Source: Bacillota bacterium | Lineage (GTDB): Bacteria > Bacillota > Clostridia > Lachnospirales > Lachnospiraceae | Length of the DNA stretch: 64,000 bases | Direction of reading: 5' to 3' | NCBI GenBank assembly: GCA_023391695.1 | Contig: JAEWAK010000045.1 | Span: forward strand, 62,001-126,000 | Part shown: piece after piece, positions 17,037 to 25,944 of the stretch | Numbering within the stretch: position 1 is the stretch's first letter | Layout of the letters: each line of letters opens with the position of its first letter | Program-made: the position numbers and the translations under genes | The notes under the pieces: generated by a model | Databases searched by the model: none | Seen by the model: only the letters and a program-made list of their open reading frames with translations | What the model was told of the DNA's origin: nothing

Positions 17037-17531
17037 CGGAACCTCCTGCTTGGCCTGGGTTACCCAGGTAAGATAGACTTTGTATTTTACAACAGTCCCA
17101 CTTTACCTGATAGGTTAAATTAATATTGTTACAATTATATGTCAATTTAGAATTAATTGCCAAATGAATTCAGGTTATTTTGCAGGACAAACACATGGAA
17201 GGGAATTTTATTCCTGGAGGGAGGCAGCTTCCGGCGGTAATTGTCCGATTTTTCAGGGAAAGAAGCACTGAGCTATTTTATTGCAGACCGGATTTATTCG
17301 TAAAAAGTCAGAAGATATAGCTTTTTAATGCAGAGTAGAAAGTAAGGAACGAAAGTGGTATAATAGTCAGCGTAACTCTTGAAACAAACTTCAGACGCCT
17401 AAAACTTATATAAGTTAGTGGCTGTGTATATTGCCTGTTTACGGAAGAAGATTTACTTTTACGATAATTAAGGAAAGGATATAATGGGTGATTGAAGTAT
17501 ATGATAATTCCATTATAAAGGTAAGTAGTTT
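17037..17531. other. Intergenic region with one candidate promoter
   Basis: An extended -10 (TGGTATAAT, 17356-17364) with no clear -35 lies about 170 bp before the aldolase gene. No coding sequence or strong repeat was seen in the rest. Confidence 0.4.
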
Positions 17532-18554
17532 ATGTATAGTTTTATGAATGATTACAGCGAAGGGGCACATCCTGCCGTGCTGGAGTTACTAATGAAATCA
17601 AACCTGGAGCAGAATGCAGGTTATGGGGAAGATATTCACACGGCTAAAGCGAAGGAATCCATAAGGAAGCTCCTTCAAAAAGATACCGTTGATATACACT
17701 TCATTCCGGGAGGCACCCAGACGAACCTGCTGGTTATATCCTCCTTTTTACGTCCCCACCAGTGTGTGATTGCAGCCGATACGGGACATATTAATGTACA
17801 TGAGACGGGAGCCATTGAAGCCACCGGGCATAAAGTAATTGCCCTGCCCTGCACAGACGGCAAGCTTACGCCTGCCCTGATACAGGCAGCCCTTGATTAC
17901 CATACCGATGAACACATGGTACAGCCTAAGATGGTATATATATCCGATACCACAGAAGTTGGGACCATATATAACAAGGCTGAATTAGCCGCTATACATC
18001 ATATCTGTAAAGCAAACGGACTAATCTTATTCCTGGATGGCGCACGTATGGGTTCGGCACTGACCTGTCAGGAAAATGACTTGGAATTAAAGGATTTTGC
18101 AGAACTGGCGGACGTGTTTTATATCGGAGGAACCAAAAATGGTGCCCTGCTTGGGGAAGCCCTGGTCATCTGTAAGGAGGAATTAAAGGAAGACTTCCGT
18201 TATCTCATTAAGCAAAGGGGTGCTTTAATGGCAAAAGGTTTTGTCACCGGCATCCAGTTTGAAGCACTGTTTCAGGATAATCTTTATTTTGAACTGGGAG
18301 CCCATGCCAATGAAATGGCGGCAAAAATAACCGGGACGCTTAAGGAATGCGGTTATCCGTTCCTGGCACCGGCAGGTACCAACCAGCTCTTTCCCATCCT
18401 TCCGGATGAGGTCATTGAAAAGCTGGAAAAGGAATTTGTATTTTCCATACAAAAGAAGGTGGATGAAAACCACAGTGCGGTGCGCTTTGTAACTTCCTGG
18501 GCTACTACTCCAAAAAGTGCGGAAGCCTTATGCGAATTCTTTCGTAAATTATAA
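17532..18554 (+). CDS. Low-specificity threonine aldolase-like PLP enzyme
   Basis: 340 residues of the beta-eliminating lyase / threonine aldolase family (PLP fold type I). Visible are DYSEGAHPAVLELL at the N-terminus, the GGTQTNL cofactor loop, LDGARMGSAL with the cofactor-binding Asp, and GGTKNGALLGEAL with the Schiff-base Lys. Length matches the family. It cleaves threonine or allo-threonine to glycine and acetaldehyde. It is transcribed alone. An alternative in-frame ATG at 17544 is possible, as the upstream ribosome site (AAGGTAAG) is imperfect. Confidence 0.87.
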   Translation: MYSFMNDYSEGAHPAVLELLMKSNLEQNAGYGEDIHTAKAKESIRKLLQKDTVDIHFIPGGTQTNLLVISSFLRPHQCVIAADTGHINVHETGAIEATGHKVIALPCTDGKLTPALIQAALDYHTDEHMVQPKMVYISDTTEVGTIYNKAELAAIHHICKANGLILFLDGARMGSALTCQENDLELKDFAELADVFYIGGTKNGALLGEALVICKEELKEDFRYLIKQRGALMAKGFVTGIQFEALFQDNLYFELGAHANEMAAKITGTLKECGYPFLAPAGTNQLFPILPDEVIEKLEKEFVFSIQKKVDENHSAVRFVTSWATTPKSAEALCEFFRKL

Positions 18555-18608
18555 ATAACTTTATAAAATTTGAAACTTGAATTGAAGACAGAGTTAAATC
18601 AGGGAAAA

Positions 18609-18647
18609 TCACAGACGGACACACGCTTAGCGGGTGTCCGTTTGTGA
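18609..18647 (+). terminator. Strong hairpin after the aldolase gene
   Basis: TCACAGACGGACAC pairs with GTGTCCGTTTGTGA around a short loop containing CGCTTAGCG. No T tract follows, so termination efficiency is uncertain. Confidence 0.55.
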
Positions 18648-18835
18648 TGTAAAACAGGCTGCTTTTTCTATAATCTCAATTTAATCTTTTCATAGAATAT
18701 AAACTATTTTGCAACAATCCCAGTAATAATTTTATACCATATCCGGCAAAGTTCTTTTTGATCCTCTGAATAATACGAATATTAGACAAATTTTATATAA
18801 CGGCATGAATTTATTTATGGAATGCCGGAGGGTAA

Positions 18836-18864
18836 TTGACACCGCAATAAGATGTAACTATAAT
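18836..18864 (+). promoter_or_regulatory. Consensus sigmaA promoter for the sulfonate/sulfinate-type operon
   Basis: TTGACA at 18836-18841, exact 17-bp spacer, TATAAT at 18859-18864, a perfect consensus. The start would be near 18871, giving a leader of about 190 nt before the first gene. Confidence 0.8.
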
Positions 18865-18870
18865 GGCATC

Positions 18871-18962
18871 ATTCATTTACATCCCATATTCCACTGACTG
18901 GACAACCAGAGGTACTGAAAAACAGGTATAGTTTTTAACCTGTATTTTTAGTACTTTTTTTT
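18871..18962 (+). ncRNA. Regulated 5' leader with intrinsic terminator (unassigned riboswitch or attenuator)
   Basis: A small hairpin CTGG-acaa-CCAG (18898-18909) lies just before a long terminator stem, GTACTGAAAAACAGGT (18912-18927) with ACCTGTATTTTTAGTAC (18938-18954), and a T8 tract. The terminator stands between a consensus promoter and the operon, so its default state would block expression. I do not find T-box, S-box or TPP signatures. A guanidine-class aptamer is a possibility I could not confirm. Confidence 0.55.
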
Positions 18963-19063
18963 ACAAACATACAGTATTAAGATCTTATAAATCGTAAATG
19001 AAAGCAGAAAGTACCCGGGGAAAACTATAAGCTCTTAATACACCATATAAAGGAGGATTTACA

Positions 19064-20245
19064 GTGAAAAAAAATCTAGCAGTTCTATTAACCGTCATTC
19101 TATTAACGGCAGCCTTGACCGGCTGCAAAAGCAGCGGTACGGCAAATGAAAATCCGCCGGAAGAGACGGCAGCCGTTAATACGGAGTCCGCAGAAACGAA
19201 AGAGGATACGGCAGCTGCCGAGCCTTCGGAAGCAGAAGTATATGCCAAAGAATTGATTTCCAGAAACATAACTTCGGAAGATATCATTACGGAGGAAGTG
19301 ATAGAAGCGGTTATTCAGGAATTAAAGGCAGCTTACCAGTTTGAAGATATTAAAACGATCAATTCGGCAGCCGATTCTTACGGGTACATATCCCAGAAAA
19401 AAGGGTGGTTTGACGAATTGTTCGGAGATGCCGGTATTAAAGTGGTAAATGTGGAAGGCTCTCTTGGCAATGAAGCACAGTTAATGGAAAGAGGAGAACT
19501 GCACTTTGCATACCGTATGCTCTATCCTTACTTGCTGTACCGTTCGGAAGGTGCGGATTTAACGGCAGTACAGATTTCCGAGCATCCGGATCCTAAAATT
19601 GCCAGTGTTATCGTCCGTGCGGACTCCGGAATTGAAAACTTTGATGATTTAAAAGGAAAGAAAATAGGAAGCTGGCGTGCCGGCTGCCCTTACATGGTAT
19701 TGTTTGAAAAGACAGAATCCCTGAACTGGAAAGAAGGAACGGATTGGGAGTATGTCAATATTCCTTCCTCCGAGATGAAAACCGCTCTGCTTGCCGGGGA
19801 AATTGATGCAATTTCCCAGCACCCCCTATCCTCCATCTCCCCCATCCTTCTTGATGGAACGGCAAAAGAGATTTCTTATGCGGTTGATGATGGAATCTAT
19901 GTAAACGGCGGAGGAAGTACGGTGGTATTTTCACCCTCAGAATTTGCAAAGGAAAACCCCAACATTGTAAAGGCCTGGACTAAATTCAGGGATATTGTAA
20001 ACGCATATATTGTGCAAAACCAGGATGCTGCCGCAGCCATTGTGGAATCGGTTAACAGAGAGCCTGCGGAAAATACGAAGTTCTGGTGGGAGCGTTCCAA
20101 AGAAACTCTTTACCGCTCTAATTACAGTGTAGAGCAGATTAAGAAAGAAACAAAGACTTTTCAGGACTGGCTGGTGGAACATGGGGATATCAGTAAAGAA
20201 AAAGCGGTTGATGTAAATGAGTTGTTTTCCGAGAATTTACTATAA
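19064..20245 (+). CDS. Solute-binding lipoprotein, NitT/TauT/SsuA-like
   Basis: 393 residues starting with GTG at 19064 (AAGGAGG upstream). The signal peptide ends in LTGC, so it is a lipoprotein. A low-complexity Glu/Ala/Thr linker (about 25-60) precedes the binding domain (NSAADSYGYISQKKGWFDELFGDAG, LKGKKIGSWRAG, LLAGEIDAISQHP), the NMT1/SsuA periplasmic-binding fold. It should capture a small anionic or sulfur compound for the permease and ATPase two to three genes downstream. It is the only secreted binding protein in the operon; the two DszB-like proteins lack signal peptides. Confidence 0.85.
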   Translation: MKKNLAVLLTVILLTAALTGCKSSGTANENPPEETAAVNTESAETKEDTAAAEPSEAEVYAKELISRNITSEDIITEEVIEAVIQELKAAYQFEDIKTINSAADSYGYISQKKGWFDELFGDAGIKVVNVEGSLGNEAQLMERGELHFAYRMLYPYLLYRSEGADLTAVQISEHPDPKIASVIVRADSGIENFDDLKGKKIGSWRAGCPYMVLFEKTESLNWKEGTDWEYVNIPSSEMKTALLAGEIDAISQHPLSSISPILLDGTAKEISYAVDDGIYVNGGGSTVVFSPSEFAKENPNIVKAWTKFRDIVNAYIVQNQDAAAAIVESVNREPAENTKFWWERSKETLYRSNYSVEQIKKETKTFQDWLVEHGDISKEKAVDVNELFSENLL

Positions 20246-20283
20246 ATTAGAATTAACTAAGAAAATTAATAAAGGAGATTTAT

Positions 20284-21318
20284 ATGGCTGATATTAAAGA
20301 AATCTATTATACGATTTGCCCGGTGGGGAATGCATCCTATATAGCTGCCAACCATGGTTTTTTAAAAAGGGGCCTTGAAAAATTTCAGGTAGAACCGGTT
20401 CGGCTGCAGACCTTGCCCCAGGAGAAATGGGCGGCACATTTTAATTACCGGAATGACAGACTTTTCCGTGAAGGCGGTAATATTCCGCCTTTATGGGCGA
20501 AATCAGGCGGTGCCGAAGTGATCCTCATCGGATTAAACCTGCTTCGCCAGCGCCTGGCTATTATAGCAAGAGCAGATTCGAAAATCGAATATCCCTATCA
20601 ATTAAGATATGCAAGAATTGGAATCCCGGTACACCCCAATGCCTTGATCGATTTTCACAAGGCCACTGCCGAAGAAGCATTTGAGCTTGCACTGGCAGCC
20701 CAGGGAATTTCTGCGGAAGATGCCAGCTTTGTTGAATTAACTGATGAGAATGATTTTTTGGTAAACCGGGACGGAAAAAAAGATTTTACAAATCTGGAAG
20801 CAGTTGAAATTGAGGCTTTGGACAGAAACGAAATTGATGTGGCATTTGTTAAGCTTTCAAAACTTCAAAAATTGCTGGAAACAGGCAAATATAAAATTGT
20901 TTATGAGTTAAGCGCGGACAGAAGCCAGTTTGCTCCTGTTAACAATGAATATCCCAATACACTCACGGTGAGCCGGTATCTGGCTGAGACAAGACCGGAA
21001 ATTGTAGTGGAATATGTTAAGCAGTTATTACTGGCAGCAGAATGGGCCGCAGACAATAAAGCGGAGGCGGAAAAGCTGCTGGCCGTGCAGACCTATGGAA
21101 CCGTAGGACAGTACCAGGGCTCCTTCGATCCGGATTTCCATAAGCATTTACAGGTAAACCTGTCGGAAGAAAGCCTTATTACCCTGGAAAGCCAGGCCAG
21201 GTTTTTATATGATCACGGCTACTTAAGCCAGCAGGTGGATGTGTATTCCTGGGCGGACGATTATTTTTTAAAAACTGCTGTCCGTGAAATAGAAACAGAA
21301 CGATTGAACTCAAAATAA
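20284..21318 (+). CDS. DszB-like sulfinate desulfinase homologue, paralogue 1
   Basis: 344 residues with no signal peptide. The fold is the NMT1/SsuA type, but the sequence matches landmarks I recall for 2'-hydroxybiphenyl-2-sulfinate desulfinase DszB: YTICPVGNA with Cys12 (DszB SNCPVPNA, catalytic Cys27), AAHFNY with His52 (His60), and LFREGGNIPPL with Arg62, Gly64-Gly65 (Arg70 and the RFGGEIPPL loop). The His-Arg spacing is 10 in both. The C-terminus LESQARFLYDHGYLSQ...WADDYFL also follows DszB. If active it would release sulfite from an organic sulfinate in the cytoplasm. Alternatively it may be a cytosolic binding protein. It lies between the lipoprotein and the permease gene. Confidence 0.7.
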   Translation: MADIKEIYYTICPVGNASYIAANHGFLKRGLEKFQVEPVRLQTLPQEKWAAHFNYRNDRLFREGGNIPPLWAKSGGAEVILIGLNLLRQRLAIIARADSKIEYPYQLRYARIGIPVHPNALIDFHKATAEEAFELALAAQGISAEDASFVELTDENDFLVNRDGKKDFTNLEAVEIEALDRNEIDVAFVKLSKLQKLLETGKYKIVYELSADRSQFAPVNNEYPNTLTVSRYLAETRPEIVVEYVKQLLLAAEWAADNKAEAEKLLAVQTYGTVGQYQGSFDPDFHKHLQVNLSEESLITLESQARFLYDHGYLSQQVDVYSWADDYFLKTAVREIETERLNSK

Positions 21319-21331
21319 AGGAGAGTTAATT

Positions 21332-22159
21332 ATGAGGAGGAACGATACCAGTCCGGGTAAATATCCGGTAAACGGCAAAGCTGTCCTGGAAGCCGTAAAA
21401 ACCTGGGCCAATTTATTAGCTGTTCCGGTATTGCTTTTAATTATATGGCAGGCACTGGCCGGTGCAGGTCTTCTGATGGAAGTGATTCTTCCTTCACCGG
21501 TGAAAATCGTGAAAGCTTTTTTTCAGATTATTGAGGACGGTACCCTGGCTATTGACTTAACCGTCAGTTTAAGGCGGGTATTGATCGGTTACCTGCTGGG
21601 AGCGGGAACGGCGTTGATACTTGGAATAGGGAGCGGACTCTTTAAGGTAATCGAGCGGATATTTTCGCCTTTGGTGGATATAATCCGTCAGATCCCTTTG
21701 TATGCCTGGATTCCCCTTATCATACTGTGGTTTGGAATTGGTGAAACCTCAAAACACATTATTATAGCTAAGGCGGTATTTGTCCCTATCTATTTAAATA
21801 CGGTACGGGGAATCCATGATGTACCGAATGAATATGTTGAGTTGTCCAAGGTACTGGAATTAACGAAAAAAGATTTTATTTTTCGAATCGTTCTTCCCTC
21901 GGCGACCCCATCCATATTTACGGGACTTCGTTTGGCTGCCGGCAATTCCTGGATGGCAGTTGTGGCAGCGGAAATGCTCGGCGGGCTTACGGGATTGGGC
22001 TACGGTTTACTGCAGGCCAAAGAATTCCTGATGTCGGACAAATTAATTGCCCTTATGTTCGTAATTGCCGCCATTGGTATGATTTTGGACTACTTCCTGC
22101 GCCTGTTGGAAAAAACAGCATTACGCTGGCGAGTAAATAACCAGGGAAGTAAGTCATAA
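21332..22159 (+). CDS. ABC permease, SsuC/TauC-like
   Basis: 275 residues with about six membrane segments. The conserved cytoplasmic loop reads YVELSKVLELTKKDFIFRIVLPSATPSIFTGLRLAAGNSW, typical of nitrate/sulfonate/taurine permeases. A short basic leader precedes TM1 (LLAVPVLLLIIWQAL). AAGGAG precedes the ATG, 13 bp after the DszB-like gene. It forms a homodimeric channel with the ATPase encoded next. Confidence 0.88.
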   Translation: MRRNDTSPGKYPVNGKAVLEAVKTWANLLAVPVLLLIIWQALAGAGLLMEVILPSPVKIVKAFFQIIEDGTLAIDLTVSLRRVLIGYLLGAGTALILGIGSGLFKVIERIFSPLVDIIRQIPLYAWIPLIILWFGIGETSKHIIIAKAVFVPIYLNTVRGIHDVPNEYVELSKVLELTKKDFIFRIVLPSATPSIFTGLRLAAGNSWMAVVAAEMLGGLTGLGYGLLQAKEFLMSDKLIALMFVIAAIGMILDYFLRLLEKTALRWRVNNQGSKS

Positions 22160-22263
22160 CCCTGCGGCAGGGCAGAACAGGAATAAGATATAAATAAGCT
22201 GCAAATAAGCTGAAAAAAGCAACAAAAAAGCTGTCCGCGCCGCAGCAGAATGGAGGAAGAAAA

Positions 22264-23043
22264 ATGGCTGTCATTTCGGTAGATAATTCCGCTGTTTTAA
22301 CCATAAACAACGTATCGAAAACATTCCATGCAAAGGAAAAAGACGTAAAGGCAATTGAAGATGTGTCTCTTACAATCAGCCAGGGAGAATTTGTAACATT
22401 AATTGGCCCCAGTGGCTGCGGGAAGACTACGCTCCTCAGACTGATTGCCGGATTGGAAAACAATTATGAAGGGAATGTTCTGTTAGAAGGTAATAGGATC
22501 GAAAAACCCGGACTGGACAGGGGAGTTATCTTTCAGGAACACCGGCTGCTTCCCTGGCTCACAGTCGGAGAAAATATTGCGCTTGGAATGGAAGGAAAAA
22601 AAAGTTATATACAGGATAAAATACATTTATACCTGAAGAAAGTAGGGCTGGAGGAGTTTGAAAAAGCATATCCGAGACAGCTCTCCGGAGGAATGGCCCA
22701 GAGAGCTTCGATTGCCAGGGCGTTGATCCGGCAGCCTAAAATACTTTTGCTGGATGAGCCCCTGGGAGCTTTGGATGCTTTAACAAAAATGAATATGCAG
22801 GCAGAGCTGGAGCGTATATGGATGGCAGACAAGACAACCATGATAATGGTTACACACGATATTGAGGAAGCAATTTTTCTGGGAGACAAGGTAGTGGTTA
22901 TGAGTGCAAGACCTGCTGAAATCAAAAGCATTTTTCCGATTCACCTGCCAAGGCCAAGGAACCGCAGCAGTCATGAATTTGCCCAATACCGCACCAACAT
23001 AATTAACACCTTCCATGAAACCATAGGGATGTATAACATATAA
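22264..23043 (+). CDS. ABC ATPase, SsuB/TauB-like
   Basis: 259 residues. Walker A GPSGCGKTTLLRLIAG, Q-loop VIFQEHRLLPW, signature LSGGMAQRASIARAL, Walker B ILLLDEPLGALD and the switch His in VTHDIEEAIFL are all intact. The HRLLPW block after the Q-loop is characteristic of SsuB/TauB ATPases. GGAGGAAG precedes the ATG. It powers uptake through the preceding permease. Confidence 0.9.
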   Translation: MAVISVDNSAVLTINNVSKTFHAKEKDVKAIEDVSLTISQGEFVTLIGPSGCGKTTLLRLIAGLENNYEGNVLLEGNRIEKPGLDRGVIFQEHRLLPWLTVGENIALGMEGKKSYIQDKIHLYLKKVGLEEFEKAYPRQLSGGMAQRASIARALIRQPKILLLDEPLGALDALTKMNMQAELERIWMADKTTMIMVTHDIEEAIFLGDKVVVMSARPAEIKSIFPIHLPRPRNRSSHEFAQYRTNIINTFHETIGMYNI

Positions 23044-23107
23044 ATATGAACCAGGAAAGGATTCTGCACCAGGCTTATTCCTGCTGTGCAGCATACAGGT
23101 GATTGAA

Positions 23108-24121
23108 ATGGTATTAAAAGAATTTCACTATACTATTTGCCCCGTGGGCAATTCAAGTTATATTGCAGCCAATAAAATCTGGAAAGAGGATACTTTTGAC
23201 AAGGCAGGAGGGAAACCCATACTGCTGCAAAGCCTCCCAAAGGAGGACTGGCATGTACATTTTGACTATAAAGATCCGGCGTTATTCCGTGAAGGGGGAA
23301 ATATCCCGCCGCTATGGGCCAAATCAAACGGTGCGGAGGTGGTCCTGATCGGCCTGGCATTTTTGGATTTAAAATCCTATATTCTTGTTAAAGCCGATTC
23401 TTCCGTTGATTATGTGGAACAGCTCAGAAATAAAAGAATCGGGATTCCGGCAGGAGCACATTTTATTATTGATTTTTACAAAGCAACCGTGGAGCATGGA
23501 TTTGAAACCGCTCTTAAAGCAAGGGGCGTGTCACCGAAAGATGTGGAGTTTGTTAACCTGGAAGTATCCGAAGAGTATATCGGTATGACCAAAACCCATA
23601 AGAGCAATCTTGGAAAGATCGACGCAGAGGCATTAAATGAGGGAAAAGTAGATGCCGTTTATGCAGGAGGCTGCCTGGCACAGAGACTCCTTGCAACGGG
23701 TGAATATAAGATTATTTATGAGCTAAACAGAAACACGGAGCAGGTGCTGCCCATCAATAACGTATATCCCAATACCCTTACGGTAAGCAAAAAGCTGGCG
23801 GAAGAACATCCGGAAATTGTGGTTGAATACGTTAAGCAGACCCTCCTGGCAGCAGAATGGGCCAAAACCAACAGAGCGGAAACTATAGAGCTATTTTCCA
23901 GACAGCTGAACGGTACAATCGGTGAAACAGCCAATGCATTTCCCGTAAATTTCCATAAAGATCTGGAGGTAAACCTGGAGGAAAAAGCTTTGCTGGCATT
24001 GGAGGGACAGCTGAGATTTTTGTATGACAGAAAATATGTGACCAGGCTTTTTGACATCGGAAAATGGGCCGATGACACTTTTTTAAAAGCAGCTATAAAA
24101 GAATTGAAAGAAAACAGATAA
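23108..24121 (+). CDS. DszB-like sulfinate desulfinase homologue, paralogue 2
   Basis: About 337 residues from the ATG at 23108 (AGGTGA upstream). It is clearly homologous to the gene at 20284-21318 and keeps the same presumed active-site set: Cys in HYTICPVGNSS, His in WHVHFDY, and FREGGNIPPLWAK. The N-terminal third is the most conserved region; the middle differs more, so the substrates may differ. No signal peptide. It closes the operon and is followed by a terminator hairpin. Two soluble copies around one transporter suggest enzymes acting on an imported compound, though accessory binding proteins remain possible. Confidence 0.7.
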   Translation: MVLKEFHYTICPVGNSSYIAANKIWKEDTFDKAGGKPILLQSLPKEDWHVHFDYKDPALFREGGNIPPLWAKSNGAEVVLIGLAFLDLKSYILVKADSSVDYVEQLRNKRIGIPAGAHFIIDFYKATVEHGFETALKARGVSPKDVEFVNLEVSEEYIGMTKTHKSNLGKIDAEALNEGKVDAVYAGGCLAQRLLATGEYKIIYELNRNTEQVLPINNVYPNTLTVSKKLAEEHPEIVVEYVKQTLLAAEWAKTNRAETIELFSRQLNGTIGETANAFPVNFHKDLEVNLEEKALLALEGQLRFLYDRKYVTRLFDIGKWADDTFLKAAIKELKENR

Positions 24122-24214
24122 CAAAGCCTGAAAAAACAAGCGTCTCTTAGGCCAGTCTTCCATAAGACAGTATAAAACTAAACTATATATGGACGCTGCC
24201 AGGTAAGAGGTCTG

Positions 24215-24257
24215 GAAAACAAGCGTACCGTTTGGAATGAACGATACGCTTGTTTTC
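24215..24257 (+). terminator. Terminator of the DszB-like/ABC operon
   Basis: GAAAACAAGCGTA pairs with TACGCTTGTTTTC around a loop (24215-24257). It lies about 95 bp after the last gene and may act in both directions. Confidence 0.65.
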
Positions 24258-24387
24258 ACTTTATGGGGCAGGCCAATATCTTCATATGCTTGCGCTTTTT
24301 GTTTCTGTCAGTTACAATAAAACCCTCCACTATAACACCAGACTTTAATATGATATTATAGTAGAATAGAATGGCGGTGATAAAAAA

Positions 24388-25149
24388 ATGAATACCTACA
24401 AGACATCTGAAATTGCACAAAGGATCGGAATCCACCCCAATACGGTACGGCTTTATGAGGAACTTGAACTTATTCCCAAACCGGAGCGGAAGACGAATGG
24501 CTATCGTGTTTTTACAGATTTCCATATGGAGCAAATTAAGCTTGTGAGAACTGCGTTTAAAGTTGAGGTCCTGCAAAATGGTCTGAGAAAGCAAGTAATC
24601 AATATCATTAAGACCTCGGCGGCCAATGACTTTGATAAAGCTATTTTTCTTACGGAACATTATTTGCAGCAGATAAAAAACGAACAAAGAAATGCCGAAG
24701 AAGCCATAGCAATTACGGAAAAGCTGTTATCAGGCGGCAACCAAGAGACAGACACCGGGGTTTTAACCAGAAAAGAAACGGCGGATTATTTACAAATCTC
24801 AATGGATGCTTTAAGAAATTGGGAAATGAACGGCCTGCTATCTATAAAACGAAAGCAAAACGGTTATCGTGTTTATACGGAGGGAGATCTTCGGCGGCTC
24901 AAAATCATACGATCCCTGCGCCTTGCGAATTACTCTCTGTCAGCAATTTTGCGAATGCTGAATACTTTATCCCGAAATCCCAAAGCAGATATCCGGCAAG
25001 TGATTGACACGCCTAAGGAAAGCGACGATATTATTTCTGTATGTGATAAGCTGCTCACATCTTTGCATTACGCTGAACAAAACGGGGAAGTTATGCTCTC
25101 GCATCTTAAGAAAATGAAAAAACGATTTGCAGAAAACCCTACACTTTAA
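24388..25149 (+). CDS. MerR-family regulator with two DNA-binding headpieces
   Basis: 253 residues. The first MerR motif reads TSEIAQRIGIHPNTVRLYEELELI (residues 5-28) with NGYRVFT. A second, independent MerR-like motif occurs at about 128-165: RKETADYLQISMDALRNWEMNGLL with NGYRVYTEGDLRRL. A helical linker joins them. Normal MerR proteins have one headpiece per subunit. It lies directly upstream of an ABC exporter pair that it probably controls. The 14-mer TAACACCAGACTTT occurs in its promoter (24333-24346) and again at its 3' end before the ABC genes (25147-25160). Confidence 0.85.
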   Translation: MNTYKTSEIAQRIGIHPNTVRLYEELELIPKPERKTNGYRVFTDFHMEQIKLVRTAFKVEVLQNGLRKQVINIIKTSAANDFDKAIFLTEHYLQQIKNEQRNAEEAIAITEKLLSGGNQETDTGVLTRKETADYLQISMDALRNWEMNGLLSIKRKQNGYRVYTEGDLRRLKIIRSLRLANYSLSAILRMLNTLSRNPKADIRQVIDTPKESDDIISVCDKLLTSLHYAEQNGEVMLSHLKKMKKRFAENPTL

Positions 25150-25180
25150 CACCAGACTTTGTTCTGGTGTTATTCTTTTT
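25148..25180 (+). terminator. Terminator between merR-like and ABC genes
   Basis: AACACCAGA pairs with TCTGGTGTT, followed by ATTCTTTTT. The hairpin overlaps the stop codon and one copy of the TAACACCAGACTTT repeat, so it may serve as both operator and attenuator for the ABC genes. Confidence 0.7.
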
Positions 25181-25212
25181 ATGCAAAGAAAAAACAGGAG
25201 GGAATGAATCGC

Positions 25213-25944
25213 ATGGAAACAACGATTGAAGTAAAAAAACTATGCAAGTCTTACGGCCATGTTAAAGCGGCGGAGAATGTTAACATCTCAATTTGCCGCG
25301 GAGAAGTATTTGGTCTGCTGGGTGCAAACGGCGCGGGTAAGAGCACCACAATTGAATGTATCTTAGGAACGAAAAAACAAGATAGCGGAACGGTGTCCAT
25401 TTTGGGAATGGATCCCGGGAAAGACCGGAAAAAGCTCTTTGAAAGAGTCGGCGTTCAATTTCAGGAAGCCAATTATCAGGACAAAATCAAAGTGGCCGAA
25501 CTTTGTGAGGTTACTGCTTCGCTTTATAAAACCACTCTCGATTACGGCACTCTTCTAAAACAATTCGGACTTTCCGACAAGCCGAAAAGCCTGGTCAGTG
25601 AGCTTTCGGGAGGTCAGAAGCAGCGGCTCTTTATTGTGCTGGCACTGATTCCAAATCCCGAAGTGGTATTTTTAGACGAGCTGACCACAGGCTTAGATGC
25701 GAAAGCAAGACGGGATGTATGGAAGAGCCTTTCCGAGTTAAAAGCGAAAGGGATTACCATTCTGTTAACCTCTCATTTTATGGACGAGGTAGAAGCTCTC
25801 TGCGACAAAATTATGATTCTGAAAAATGGGGAAAGCATATTCTGCGGCACGGTACAAGAAGCAGTTGCGGCAAGTCCCTATGAAAAATTTGAAGATGTAT
25901 ATCTTTGGTATACGGACGAGGAGGGCAAAAATGCGAACATTTAA
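25213..25944 (+). CDS. ABC exporter ATPase (ABC-2 type)
   Basis: 243 residues from the ATG at 25213; GGAGG lies 11 nt upstream, and an ATG at 25204 is an alternative. Walker A LLGANGAGKSTTIECILG, signature LSGGQKQRLFIVLAL, Walker B VVFLDELTTGLDAKAR and the His switch LLTSHFMDE are present. The E-to-L change after the Walker B Glu (DELTTG rather than DEPTNG) is common in this group. It drives efflux of a drug or peptide through the overlapping permease. Confidence 0.9.
   Translation: METTIEVKKLCKSYGHVKAAENVNISICRGEVFGLLGANGAGKSTTIECILGTKKQDSGTVSILGMDPGKDRKKLFERVGVQFQEANYQDKIKVAELCEVTASLYKTTLDYGTLLKQFGLSDKPKSLVSELSGGQKQRLFIVLALIPNPEVVFLDELTTGLDAKARRDVWKSLSELKAKGITILLTSHFMDEVEALCDKIMILKNGESIFCGTVQEAVAASPYEKFEDVYLWYTDEEGKNANI

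Noticed and set aside
18871..18962. A firm guanidine-riboswitch call
   Set aside because: The pattern is suggestive, but I cannot verify the consensus from memory, and the operon content points to sulfur compounds.
24256..24687. A 143-residue minus-strand ORF over the MerR gene
   Set aside because: It runs antisense to a clear MerR helix-turn-helix and across a terminator; shadow frame.
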